Below, one piece after another: positions 32,858 to 41,405 of a stretch of DNA of 64,000 nt (within the stretch, counting starts at the first letter, position 1; each line of letters begins with the position of its first letter). This DNA comes from Acanthococcus lagerstroemiae (taxonomy: Eukaryota > Arthropoda > Insecta > Hemiptera > Eriococcidae), in assembly GCA_031841125.1 (NCBI GenBank), contig CM063111.1:37646955-37710954 (forward strand), written 5' to 3'. The translations under genes and the position numbers were made by a program. The notes beneath the pieces are model-generated. The model had not been told where the DNA came from. It saw only the letters and a program-made list of their open reading frames with translations, and searched no databases.

Positions 32858-33704
32858 TTATAAGGTTTTTAAATTTTTTTTGGCTTCTATCAGTTCCTCC
32901 CGAATGTTGGTCATTTCATTGAATATTTGTGGATTATGATTACCTGCTTCCCACATACCTTTCAGTATTGTAAATCGATCAATTAATTCTTTAGGATCGT
33001 TCCAATATTTATAATCAGTCTGATTGGTATAAATTTTCTTAAGACCAGAGCCACGATGTGAAAGTATGAGTTCCTTCTCAATCAACATAGGTTGGATGAA
33101 ATTTAAATATTTGTACCCACGACTACTTTTAATTTGTCCATTCTCAGAACGATAAGATTCTGTACTGAGAATAATTTTTTGATAATTTTTCAGGTCTTCA
33201 TCAGTATAATTTTCAGGTTTTTTGCATAGTTAGTAATTCCCATAGTCCTTGTGTTCCTGGATAAAGGGTAGTGTCATTACTTAGCTTAATATCAGCACGA
33301 TTATTATCAGCATAATGATGAACTTCCATGAGTCGTGCATTTCCTATATAATAATCTTTATTTTCGTATCTAATACCAAAAGTTGAATCGGTAGGTATTT
33401 TTTTATTAGTATAGTAAGACAAATATCTACATGCAAGACTTTGAGACATATCAAATCCTGGTGTTTCCTCTGACCGTTCATAGGTAATTTCTCTTGGCTT
33501 GTCAGCAATCATAGGTAATACTGGTTGTTGTATTACAGGCTTAAGGTCTTTTATTGTATCAATGATTGGTTTATAGTTTTCTTCCATTTCTAGTTTTCTA
33601 TTCACTTGACCTAACTTTGCACATTCAATATTTTTTTGTAGAAGTGCACGTTGTTTTACAACAAAATCAATATCATTTGAATTATAATCTGTTAGCTTTC
33701 TCAT
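32858..33704 (-). pseudogene. Conserved Polinton unknown (DUF8207-like), split by a frameshift
   Basis: The first part (163 residues, 33213-33704) has the family's FGIRYENKDYYIGNARLMEV and PGTQGLWELLT segments. It stops just after a run of six T at 33218-33223. Shifting one base at that run gives a frame that continues with family-like sequence (SSRGYKYLNFIQP) into the 76-residue frame at 32858-33088, with YWNDPKELIDR near its middle. I recall this family as DUF8207 of Polinton-like elements; its function is unknown, and proximity to the packaging ATPase hints at a virion or packaging role. The break may be a real mutation, programmed slippage or a sequencing error in the homopolymer. Confidence 0.75.
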
Positions 33705-34376
33705 TTATAATATAAAATTTTCCTCAAATTTGTATTTGAACCTACCATTTTTCTGATCACATTCTTTATCTATAACTACAAAGTCATACGGTTTTTGCCA
33801 GCAATCATTACATATTGATTTGAACTGATTAAATGTTATGGTCCTAGCATATTCGTTATAAATATGTGTCAGATTGGTAAGATCTTGTTCAAAAAGAATT
33901 AAGTAATTAAAATTATCTCTAATCTGTTGTTTTGGAATTTTTGAATATGTTTGGGATAAATAGTAGCATGAAATATCATTATGACGACTCCATGAATAAT
34001 ATTTACCTATTTTATCATGGTTTTCTGTGTAGATATCATCAAAGATTACTACTGATCCTTTTTCTATTTTATTAGGGTCTGGTAAATCCTCGAGTGATAC
34101 TGTATGAAATTTTTTGTTTTTAAGTTTCTCGTTTTGCAATATTTGGCGAAACTTTTCATACTTTGGTTGATTAGAAGTATTTGAACATAAATATACATTA
34201 TCAGGTAATGGTCTATCCACTAATATAGTCAATAAAACATTCGTTTTTCCAGACCCACTAGGACCACATATACAACATCTCATTATATTAGGAAACACTT
34301 CCTTCAATCTACAAGTTGGAACACTATTATCAAAGTTTAAAACTTCAGTCTTATTCTTTATTTTAGTTCGTTTCAT
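33705..34376 (-). CDS. FtsK/HerA-type genome-packaging ATPase
   Basis: 223 residues. Walker A is GPSGSGKT at residues 38-45. Walker B is VVIFDD at 109-114, with D113/D114. YYLSQTYSKIPKQQIRDNF at 138-156 carries the conserved Gln and an Arg that may be the finger. This is the A32-like family that pumps DNA into capsids of Polintons, virophages and nucleocytoplasmic large DNA viruses. Length is normal. The start overlaps the polymerase stop by 14 bp in another frame, and the stop abuts the next gene's start, so co-transcription is likely. TATAATAAATG surrounds the start codon. No damage visible. Confidence 0.9.
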   Translation of the reverse strand: MKRTKIKNKTEVLNFDNSVPTCRLKEVFPNIMRCCICGPSGSGKTNVLLTILVDRPLPDNVYLCSNTSNQPKYEKFRQILQNEKLKNKKFHTVSLEDLPDPNKIEKGSVVIFDDIYTENHDKIGKYYSWSRHNDISCYYLSQTYSKIPKQQIRDNFNYLILFEQDLTNLTHIYNEYARTITFNQFKSICNDCWQKPYDFVVIDKECDQKNGRFKYKFEENFIL

Positions 34377-37300
34377 TTATTATACAATATTTTTTATAGC
34401 CATATGGAAGTGTATTCATTTCATCAATTAAGTATCTTTTATCATCATAAGGAGATAGTGCAATTTTATTGATTGATATAGTATACAATTTCAGCTTTTT
34501 GGAAACAATTCCATGCACAATTTCCTTAGTTTGCTTGCTATTGAACAAACAGTTTTTGTACATTTCAAATTTCATTCTTTCTATATTCAATCTTTTAATT
34601 CCCTTACACACTTTTTTCTCTTTCGATGTGTCGTTTCTGAAGGAGTACATTTTTGATCTTAGTCCTACCCACTCTCTTATTGGGATTCCTAAGTATTCAT
34701 CCTTGAATAATCCTGGAACTTTTTTGTTTACTTGAGGCATCCAATCCATTAAATAATCTGAAGTGTCGTAATAATCTAGATTCTCTTTTATGTCCTCATA
34801 AACATCATCACATTCTATATAAACAATCAATGAATCTGTATCAGTTCCTAATAATCTTATTTTGTCTCCATATTTCGTTTTTAAAACATTGTAGTAGAAC
34901 TGGAACATTAATAATTTTGACAACTCCAGAACAACAAACCCCCCAAATATTGGTTTATTCAACTTTACTTTCTTATTTTGAATGTGAAGTAAAACAGTTT
35001 CTTCATCAAGAACAACTCTTGTTTCAAACTCATTCTGTTTAAGAAATGAGTCTAAAGTAGTCACTATTTGTACTGTACATCTTTTTCTAACGTTCTCCAT
35101 TTGTTTTCCATAGACACTATTATTGAGTAATTTATAGAGATCTTTCTCATAATCATTTTTTGCTTTTTGTCTTAAGCTTGTATTCTTATCAATATATGGT
35201 TTCATCCAAGCTTTTTGTTTGAATCTTATGTAATTATTTATACTCTTTAAAACTATACCTTGTTTCAAGCATTCTTTCAACATTCTGTAATCAATGAGAT
35301 AATTATGTTTTGGGTGTAGCGTACTTATTAATTTACTCATTTTTGGTTTATTACCTATTTTTTGTTCAATCAAAATTTTTTGAAAATCTGACAATTCTGA
35401 TTCTCTAGGTACATATTGTTCTGGAAGCATGGGATAATCTTTAAATTTTTCGTGTAATTCTGTAGGAATCTCAAGATCAGCTATAAAAGTATATCCATAC
35501 TCACCATTGTCATCTAGAGTAAGAATTACATCTTGAGTAAAGTCTGATGGTTTATAAGTCAATTTTTCAAATTTGCTTTCTAAAGATTTCTTTGCTTCGG
35601 AATTTTTTGCTTCATTGATTTGATGGGCTAGCAAATTATAGTTCAAGAATTCACCTGTTGGTAATGGTTGACTCAGAGCCCACCCATATAAATTATTACA
35701 ATCTAAATATAGAATATAACTGATATGCTTTTTACTATCCCAAATTCCTTTCTCTTTGGCTTTTTCTTTGCTTAATTTTATCGTTTTTCTTTCTTTCTCA
35801 TCGTAAAAGTAACAATTATTAGCAAGAGCGTGTCTATGAGGAATGTTGGAAATCCCTCCTCTTATTCCTTTCTCATAAATTTCATAATTTTCTTGATCAG
35901 TAATTAGCTCAAGCGATTGTTTCGTGAATTTTAAAGAAGCACTATCTGATAAATGTGGTGCTGAAATATAATATACAGGATCTAGTCCATAATGTTTATA
36001 ACACATTTCCCTAAAATTATCAAAAATATCTTTTGTGAGAATTGTATCTAGTTTCAAGTATAAATCATGATAATCTCCAAAATTTTTACATCCAAAATAT
36101 TTGTAAACTTTTTTTGCTTTTGATAAATCGTCATCAGATATATGTTTATTATTTAACATCGAATACCACGCCTTTTTATCTAATGGTAATTGCTCAGAGA
36201 ATTTATCATAAGTACTAACCCAGTCATAAGGATAAATCCCCTTCTGTAAAACCAAATGTAGGTCTTCTTTTTTAAATTCTCTCAATATATTTTGAAATTT
36301 ATTATAATTAATCGGTTTTGTCAATTCAGAATCACAAATTTCACATTTTGCTGCATATTTTAAAATGCCCTTCTCATTTATTGGTAAAAATTGTCCTTTC
36401 CTAATTTTCTGTACTTTTTTACACCTAGCACAAAAACAGTCATTCACTTCTGCTAGATTTTTTACTGCTTGATCTAAACTAATTCCCACAAAATTTAATG
36501 TGTCAATAAATCTAAATTCCATTTCTATAGGTATTTTATCTCCTTTCCTACTTATTTTCAGTTTTTCTCCTTGACAAGAGGAACATTTTTTTAATATTTT
36601 GTCCCAATATTTTCTTTTACAAGTGCAGCAATAAGTGGAATCTCGTTTTACTTCACAATGATCTATCACCACCTTTTTGGAAAATGTTTTATAATTTTCA
36701 CAATTTTCTGCAATAATTTTCACATCATGTTTCTCAGAAGGCTCCCTCTCGTTCCCACTAAATAATTTCAACAACCATTGTAAAAATATTTTGGAATCGT
36801 ATTTTAAATTATGAATCAAAATTGGAATGAATCTTGGCATTCTTAAATGCGAGTTGCACTCTCCACAGGCTACACCACGAAATTTTCCTGTATAATGATC
36901 ATGATCTCTAACTTTTTCATTTTCTGCAAGAATCTTGTTACATAAATGACAGTGAGAAGTTTCTTTGAATTTGATATCTTCATCTTGTCCCCAAATCATT
37001 GGCTTATTAATTCTTCTTATCTTGTTGTATGCGCGAGCATGTTCTATTAACCAAGAATTGAATTGATTCATCAAGTTTTGTACATTCGAGTCTCTAACCA
37101 GCTGTGTTCCTTGTTGGTCAGAATAGAAACAAAAACTGTTAGCAATATGTTTCTGGAGATATTTTGTTGATTTAGTTTCTTTTTGCATTTTTTCCAATAG
37201 ACATTCAAAATCCAACGTCACTGTGTATGGATGATATTGTTCTGCCCCATTTGTGCAATATTTTCGAAATTTCTTCTCTTCATTTGGCATTTCTATATTT

Positions 37301-38697
37301 TGCTCATCATTTATACAATTTTTTAAATGTTCCTCATATTTTAATTTATCTTTAAATCTTCTATGGCATTTCATACAAATTTCTACATGATTTGTATATT
37401 TATGTATTTTTCCTTTTAATAGAGCACTCAAGTTTTTTATCCCAACAATATGATCCTTATACTGTAGTAAATTTACATGGTTTTCACTACTAATTGGTTT
37501 ATAAATTAAAGAAAATTGACCAATACCCTCTTCATCTTCCTCATACTTATAAATATTGATAGATATACCTAAAAATTTTTCATATTTTTTAATATTTTCT
37601 GGAATTAAATTAACTGGATATTCCATTTTCAGTTCTTCATATTTCGTGATATCATAATTTGAAACTCGATCTGTATTAATTGTAACTGAATTCAAAATAC
37701 TTTCCAACGCATATTCAAAGCATCTAAGATCTTCTTGCTTGAGACACTTAAAATTTCTATTTTGAATATTTTTCACATTAATACAACACTTTTTTGATTG
37801 AATAAATTTGGGTAATTGAATATAAGTCCCACCACGTAAAGGGTCATTTTTATCAGATTGAATATTTATTTCAATAACTTGATCAAATTTATATTTAGTA
37901 TTTTGAGCAGTATAACTCTCATACTTTTGTATAACTTCATTTTTTGCTGAGATTAATGCACTTTCAATTGCATTCGAATCTACTATAATATGATGCTTTG
38001 ATCGAAAATATGCCTCTTTATCACCTATTTTATCTCCAGTTGTGTGATCTATTTCTATATAGTTTACAACTGCTATTAATCCTATGTTTATTGCCTTTTT
38101 CTTTTTCATCTCACTTTTAAGCTTTCTACCAAGAAGTTCTGTAATTTTGTCTAAATAAATTCTTAAATCATATTTTGCAGGTTCGTATACTATAGAGAAT
38201 TGATTTACCATATTTTTCCAACACCCATCTATCTTTCTCACACTAGGACGAACTATAGGCTCATCAAAACTATCATCATCAAAATTAAATTCTTGGAGAT
38301 ACTTTACATTTTGAGATTGTAAGAATTTTTCAATTATTTTAGCTCTAGTTAAATTTTTGTTTCTTTCTCCAACTTTTTTAATGAGTTCTTTTTTCGTTAA
38401 TTTATTCAGAATCTCTCTCTCAAAATTCGAACTCTGTCTCTGTATCTTGTCTCTAATTTCCAATAATTCAGATTTTTTCAACTTAGATACACCTTTCACT
38501 CCACAATTTCGCAAATCATTTCTTAAATCTTTTGCTGTTGTTGTTGTCCTTCCATGCTTAGATCTGACATGTCTAGCATAATTTTTGTATGTAATTTTTT
38601 TATTACACTCTATACACATTCTCGGTGCATATTTTTTATTTATCATTTCCATTTTATTATATATAATACTACTATTTATTCTTTTAACGTAATTCAA
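34363..38697 (-). CDS. Protein-primed DNA polymerase B
   Basis: 1444 codons from the first Met, but M16 (38652) is the better start: a TATAATAAAATGGAAATGAT context there matches the TIR gene's start. Order: CxxC...HxxxxH finger (28-48); SAP-like helix pair (~55-85); conserved N-terminal domain (~160-340); C2H2-like finger (441-461); exonuclease I D496/E498 (LDFECL); an endonuclease VII-like zinc cluster with C583, C586, HDH 599-601, C611 and C614; exonuclease II HNLKYD (629-634); exonuclease III around Y880/D884; polymerase motif A YLDCNNLYG (D999), motif B KLLNNSVYG (1189-1197), motif C TDTDS (D1286, D1288). It copies the element from protein-bound ends. All key residues are present; the frame is intact. 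Confidence 0.96.
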   Translation of the reverse strand: MNYVKRINSSIIYNKMEMINKKYAPRMCIECNKKITYKNYARHVRSKHGRTTTTAKDLRNDLRNCGVKGVSKLKKSELLEIRDKIQRQSSNFEREILNKLTKKELIKKVGERNKNLTRAKIIEKFLQSQNVKYLQEFNFDDDSFDEPIVRPSVRKIDGCWKNMVNQFSIVYEPAKYDLRIYLDKITELLGRKLKSEMKKKKAINIGLIAVVNYIEIDHTTGDKIGDKEAYFRSKHHIIVDSNAIESALISAKNEVIQKYESYTAQNTKYKFDQVIEINIQSDKNDPLRGGTYIQLPKFIQSKKCCINVKNIQNRNFKCLKQEDLRCFEYALESILNSVTINTDRVSNYDITKYEELKMEYPVNLIPENIKKYEKFLGISINIYKYEEDEEGIGQFSLIYKPISSENHVNLLQYKDHIVGIKNLSALLKGKIHKYTNHVEICMKCHRRFKDKLKYEEHLKNCINDEQNIEMPNEEKKFRKYCTNGAEQYHPYTVTLDFECLLEKMQKETKSTKYLQKHIANSFCFYSDQQGTQLVRDSNVQNLMNQFNSWLIEHARAYNKIRRINKPMIWGQDEDIKFKETSHCHLCNKILAENEKVRDHDHYTGKFRGVACGECNSHLRMPRFIPILIHNLKYDSKIFLQWLLKLFSGNEREPSEKHDVKIIAENCENYKTFSKKVVIDHCEVKRDSTYCCTCKRKYWDKILKKCSSCQGEKLKISRKGDKIPIEMEFRFIDTLNFVGISLDQAVKNLAEVNDCFCARCKKVQKIRKGQFLPINEKGILKYAAKCEICDSELTKPINYNKFQNILREFKKEDLHLVLQKGIYPYDWVSTYDKFSEQLPLDKKAWYSMLNNKHISDDDLSKAKKVYKYFGCKNFGDYHDLYLKLDTILTKDIFDNFREMCYKHYGLDPVYYISAPHLSDSASLKFTKQSLELITDQENYEIYEKGIRGGISNIPHRHALANNCYFYDEKERKTIKLSKEKAKEKGIWDSKKHISYILYLDCNNLYGWALSQPLPTGEFLNYNLLAHQINEAKNSEAKKSLESKFEKLTYKPSDFTQDVILTLDDNGEYGYTFIADLEIPTELHEKFKDYPMLPEQYVPRESELSDFQKILIEQKIGNKPKMSKLISTLHPKHNYLIDYRMLKECLKQGIVLKSINNYIRFKQKAWMKPYIDKNTSLRQKAKNDYEKDLYKLLNNSVYGKQMENVRKRCTVQIVTTLDSFLKQNEFETRVVLDEETVLLHIQNKKVKLNKPIFGGFVVLELSKLLMFQFYYNVLKTKYGDKIRLLGTDTDSLIVYIECDDVYEDIKENLDYYDTSDYLMDWMPQVNKKVPGLFKDEYLGIPIREWVGLRSKMYSFRNDTSKEKKVCKGIKRLNIERMKFEMYKNCLFNSKQTKEIVHGIVSKKLKLYTISINKIALSPYDDKRYLIDEMNTLPYGYKKYCIINETN

Positions 38698-39540
38698 TTT
38701 TTTATTTATCGTATTTCTTCATTACACGCTAATTTATGCACGAAAACAACCAAATAATTAACAAGGTTAGCGCAATCAATTAAATGATAACACCATCATG
38801 GCATTGAAAAAAATTATACATGAATCGAATCTATACGGCGATGATAATTTATTCATAAATATGAGAGTGCTATGTTTGCATTTTCAAACTCATATGTAAT
38901 GTTGGTTACGGGCTTCGTAAGTATATATACAAATTTTAAATAACACTCTATCGGAGCTAGGAGCTGTACATTAGGCTTCCTCCCCATATTAGACGGAAGT
39001 GCTAAAGAGGGGAAAGGTCCGTACACCTCACCTAGGCTAGTTCCCCTCGGGATAACAAACTGTAACCGTGACTGAACAGCGTCACGGCGGCAAATCAAAA
39101 GTGTTATCTCGGGGTCGACAATGTCGAGTTACTAAGTCTCTGTAATCAGCGCTGATTAGGTAGTAACATTCAATGCAAAATAAATAAAAAAAAAACGCTG
39201 TACTAGATCTCTGACGTACTCCGATGGCGCGGGTGCACACGCGTCGCTGGGTGCTTGGAGGTCGAACTACAGTGAAAAAAAAAAAAAAAAAGATAACACC
39301 GGGTTTAGACTCGCGTACTCTGAGCTGATATGAAGCCGGCCATATCAGTCTCGGATGCGTGAATCGACGGCCTTGGTGGAAAAAAAAAAAAAAACTCTCA
39401 GAGTTTCCACAGCCTCCCGCGGACAAAAAAAAATGCAAATAAAAATTCAGAGCGTTCGCGGGGGGCAGTGGTTTTGCAAAATTTTCTCGTGAGTTTTTTC
39501 GCATTTTCCAAGGGATTTCAAATAATTTTTGTTTGAAATG
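38653..39540 (-). promoter_or_regulatory. Non-coding GC-rich region upstream of the polymerase
   Basis: About 890 bp without a convincing gene, in a 15-kb element that is otherwise packed. Composition shifts sharply: ~38940-39480 is GC- and CpG-rich and cut by four A/T homopolymers (near 39187, 39280, 39380, 39426). A TATATATAC block near 38918-38930 reads as a TATA box on the minus strand and would place transcription about 250 bp before the polymerase start. The frames here (81 and 140 codons, minus) look compositional. It could be the promoter/enhancer of the main cluster, an encapsidation or origin signal, or a foreign insertion; no target duplication was found. Confidence 0.4.
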
Positions 39541-39957
39541 TTAATAATCTATATTTTCTATTTCTCCATTTTTAAATGTAATATTTTTTTTAGTTATTTT
39601 TTTTAAAAGTATTAGCATTTTAATTTTTTTTATATCTTCTTTACTTTTTCCCGTTCTAATAGCAAATGTTTCTATCATTGTATCATTAATATTTTTTCTT
39701 GAAATATTTTGATTTTCTTTTCGTTCTTTAGATTTAAATGTCTTTCTAATATCTTCTACAAATTCTTTCTCGCCTTTTTTTTCTAAATCTTTATAAAATT
39801 CTTTAATTTTATTTTCAGGAATAAAGCCATAAACAATATTTTCCATAAATTTATATAGATCTGTTTCCAAATAAATATTAATATATTTAAAACATTTAAG
39901 GAATTCAATGTTTTTTAATTCGCAATGATAATTTTTAAAAGTGTTATTCATTTCCAT
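39541..39957 (-). CDS. Unknown 138-residue Polinton protein
   Basis: The open frame is 151 codons, but M14 (39957) is the likelier start because AATAAAAATGGAAATGA there matches the start context of the polymerase and TIR genes. The protein is Lys/Ile-rich and appears helical, with charged KDLEKKGEKEFVEDIRKTFK (~55-75) and LILLKKITKKN near the end. No known domain recognised. It is the first single-copy gene inside the right TIR, followed by the GC-rich non-coding region. Early or regulatory function would fit its position next to the TIR gene, but nothing in the sequence proves it. Confidence 0.6.
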   Translation of the reverse strand: MEMNNTFKNYHCELKNIEFLKCFKYINIYLETDLYKFMENIVYGFIPENKIKEFYKDLEKKGEKEFVEDIRKTFKSKERKENQNISRKNINDTMIETFAIRTGKSKEDIKKIKMLILLKKITKKNITFKNGEIENIDY

Positions 39958-39995
39958 TTTTATTATTTTTATATGAAAAATCATATAAAAATACA

Positions 39996-40781
39996 TTATT
40001 CATTTTCTTGAACTAATGTGGTTATGAAAGGTTTACTATTTTCAGCTTTCCATTTTTCAGAATCATTAAACATAGCTTCAACAATTTTTGAGACTTCTTT
40101 ATCTCTACCTACACATAAAGAGTTCAAATTAGATTCTGTTGGAACAATATAATTTTCAATACAACATGCTCTACTCTTTTTTAAAGAACCTACTACGTTT
40201 GATACAAAAGTAGGACAGAACACAAGCATAGAATACCATAAATCTGACATTACACCTCGTGTTTTACTATAAACTGTTTTAAATTCTTTTCTAAACTTTA
40301 ATAAATTCTTATCAAATTCTACCTGAAATACACCTCTAGCTGTAAGTTGGATTGGTTCTTTATGTAGTGGATGATTCTTTTCATCTAGAAACACTAAGAG
40401 ATACTTACGTGCTGAAATATAGTCTGTATCTCCTTTTACCCAATAACCAGCAAAAGAGTAATCATTTCGAGAAAGTCTGATAAGTTTAAGTTGGCGTCTA
40501 ATGATTAAAATACGATTTTTATCAATAATCCTACCTTGAATTGATCCATCTCGAGTCTCAATTGTGTGCGGTTTTGTATTTACAAAATGTTCTACACAGC
40601 TGGCATCTGAACATGACTCGTTGCAACTTTTTCTCCACTCACAAGACATCAAATTTTCATTAGACATCCAGAGGCCTACAGGTTCTTGATTAATCACTTT
40701 CACTGATGGTATCTTTTTAGATACACAGTGTGTAGAGTCATCAAAATTAAAGTTATTGCTTTTACTTTCAATCATTTCCAT
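39996..40781 (-). CDS. TIR-borne Polinton gene of unknown function, intact copy
   Basis: 261 residues; no family recognised. Residues 47-72 hold four cysteines (C47, C53, C57, C62) and two histidines (H65, H72) that could bind zinc. The rest looks like a mixed alpha/beta domain with IDKNRILIIRRQLKLIRL (~87-104) and GVMSDLWYSMLVFCPTFVS (~185-203). No signal peptide. Being inside the TIR, it exists in two divergently placed copies pointing into the element; the left one is frameshifted. Duplicated terminal genes in linear DNA viruses are often early or regulatory, so that is one possibility. The start context, TATTATAAAATGGAAATGAT, is nearly the same as that of polymerase M16. Confidence 0.75.
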   Translation of the reverse strand: MEMIESKSNNFNFDDSTHCVSKKIPSVKVINQEPVGLWMSNENLMSCEWRKSCNESCSDASCVEHFVNTKPHTIETRDGSIQGRIIDKNRILIIRRQLKLIRLSRNDYSFAGYWVKGDTDYISARKYLLVFLDEKNHPLHKEPIQLTARGVFQVEFDKNLLKFRKEFKTVYSKTRGVMSDLWYSMLVFCPTFVSNVVGSLKKSRACCIENYIVPTESNLNSLCVGRDKEVSKIVEAMFNDSEKWKAENSKPFITTLVQENE

Positions 40782-40794
40782 TTTATAATATATA

Positions 40795-40960
40795 ATATTT
40801 TTATTTTTTTTTTTTAAACTAGGTTATCAATTTTCGATTTTTTTTAAATTTTTTTTATTATTTTTTTTTATTTATTTTTATTATTATTTTTTTTTTAAAC
40901 TAGGTTATCAATATCAATTTTCGATTTTTTTTTTTATTATTTTTTTTAGTATTAAGATTT
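40795..40960. repeat. A/T-rich spacer repeats upstream of the TIR gene
   Basis: AAACTAGGTTATCAAT with flanking T-runs occurs twice (about 40817 and 40898). The left TIR has matching copies at about 26520-26620. It is upstream of the TIR gene and may hold its promoter. Confidence 0.6.
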
Positions 40961-41399
40961 CAAACCAAAATCACTTGAAATCCAAGTTAGAAAAAAAAAG
41001 TGGTCTGATAAAAAAAATGGAAACTCGACCACTTTATATTACAATATCAATTCTTTTAACACCAACACAAAAATGTGAACTTGGTTACAGAGAACAGAAC
41101 TTACACAAATGTGTTTTCAACAGCGAATGTACAAAAATGTGTTTTCAACATCGAATGCTCAGAAAAGTGTTTTCAACAGTGAATGTACAAAAATGTGAAC
41201 TCGATTCAGAGAGAACAGAACTCACTCAGAAAAATGTTTTTCAACAGAAAATTTACAGAAATGTGAACTTGGTTTAGGATTGCACAGAACTCACACAGAA
41301 AAAATGTTTTCAACAGTGAATGCTCAGAAATGTGAGCTTTTAACAGAAAAGCACTGAAAAATGTGAACTCGAGCCAGGATCATACCTTTCTATACTACT

Positions 41400-41405
41400 C
41401 CTTTT
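41400..41405. repeat. Polinton target-site duplication, right
   Basis: CCTTTT, identical to 25935-25940. Confidence 0.9.

Larger units (their letters stand above)
25941..41399. mobile_element. Polinton/Maverick element, 15.46 kb
   Basis: The element begins AGTAGTATAGAAAGG and ends with its inverted complement, giving the 5'-AG...CT-3' termini usual for Polintons. It is flanked by a 6-bp duplication, the size Polintons make. Terminal inverted repeats are about 1.5 kb. Inside are the diagnostic genes: protein-primed DNA polymerase B, retrovirus-like integrase, adenovirus-type protease, packaging ATPase, and major and minor capsid proteins. It also has a phospholipase A2-domain protein, a conserved split unknown, a coiled-coil protein, a 151-residue unknown and a TIR-borne gene in two copies. 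All inner genes are on the minus strand. Near-identity of the TIRs points to recent insertion. Confidence 0.97.
39961..41399 (-). repeat. Polinton terminal inverted repeat, right
   Basis: Inverted copy of 25941-27465. It contains the intact TIR gene, A/T-rich tracts (40796-40960) and the outer tandem repeats. Confidence 0.9.

Noticed and set aside
39082..39504. 140-residue protein in the Polinton GC-rich island
   Set aside because: The frame runs through four homopolymers that give Phe runs and has no family resemblance; treated as non-coding.
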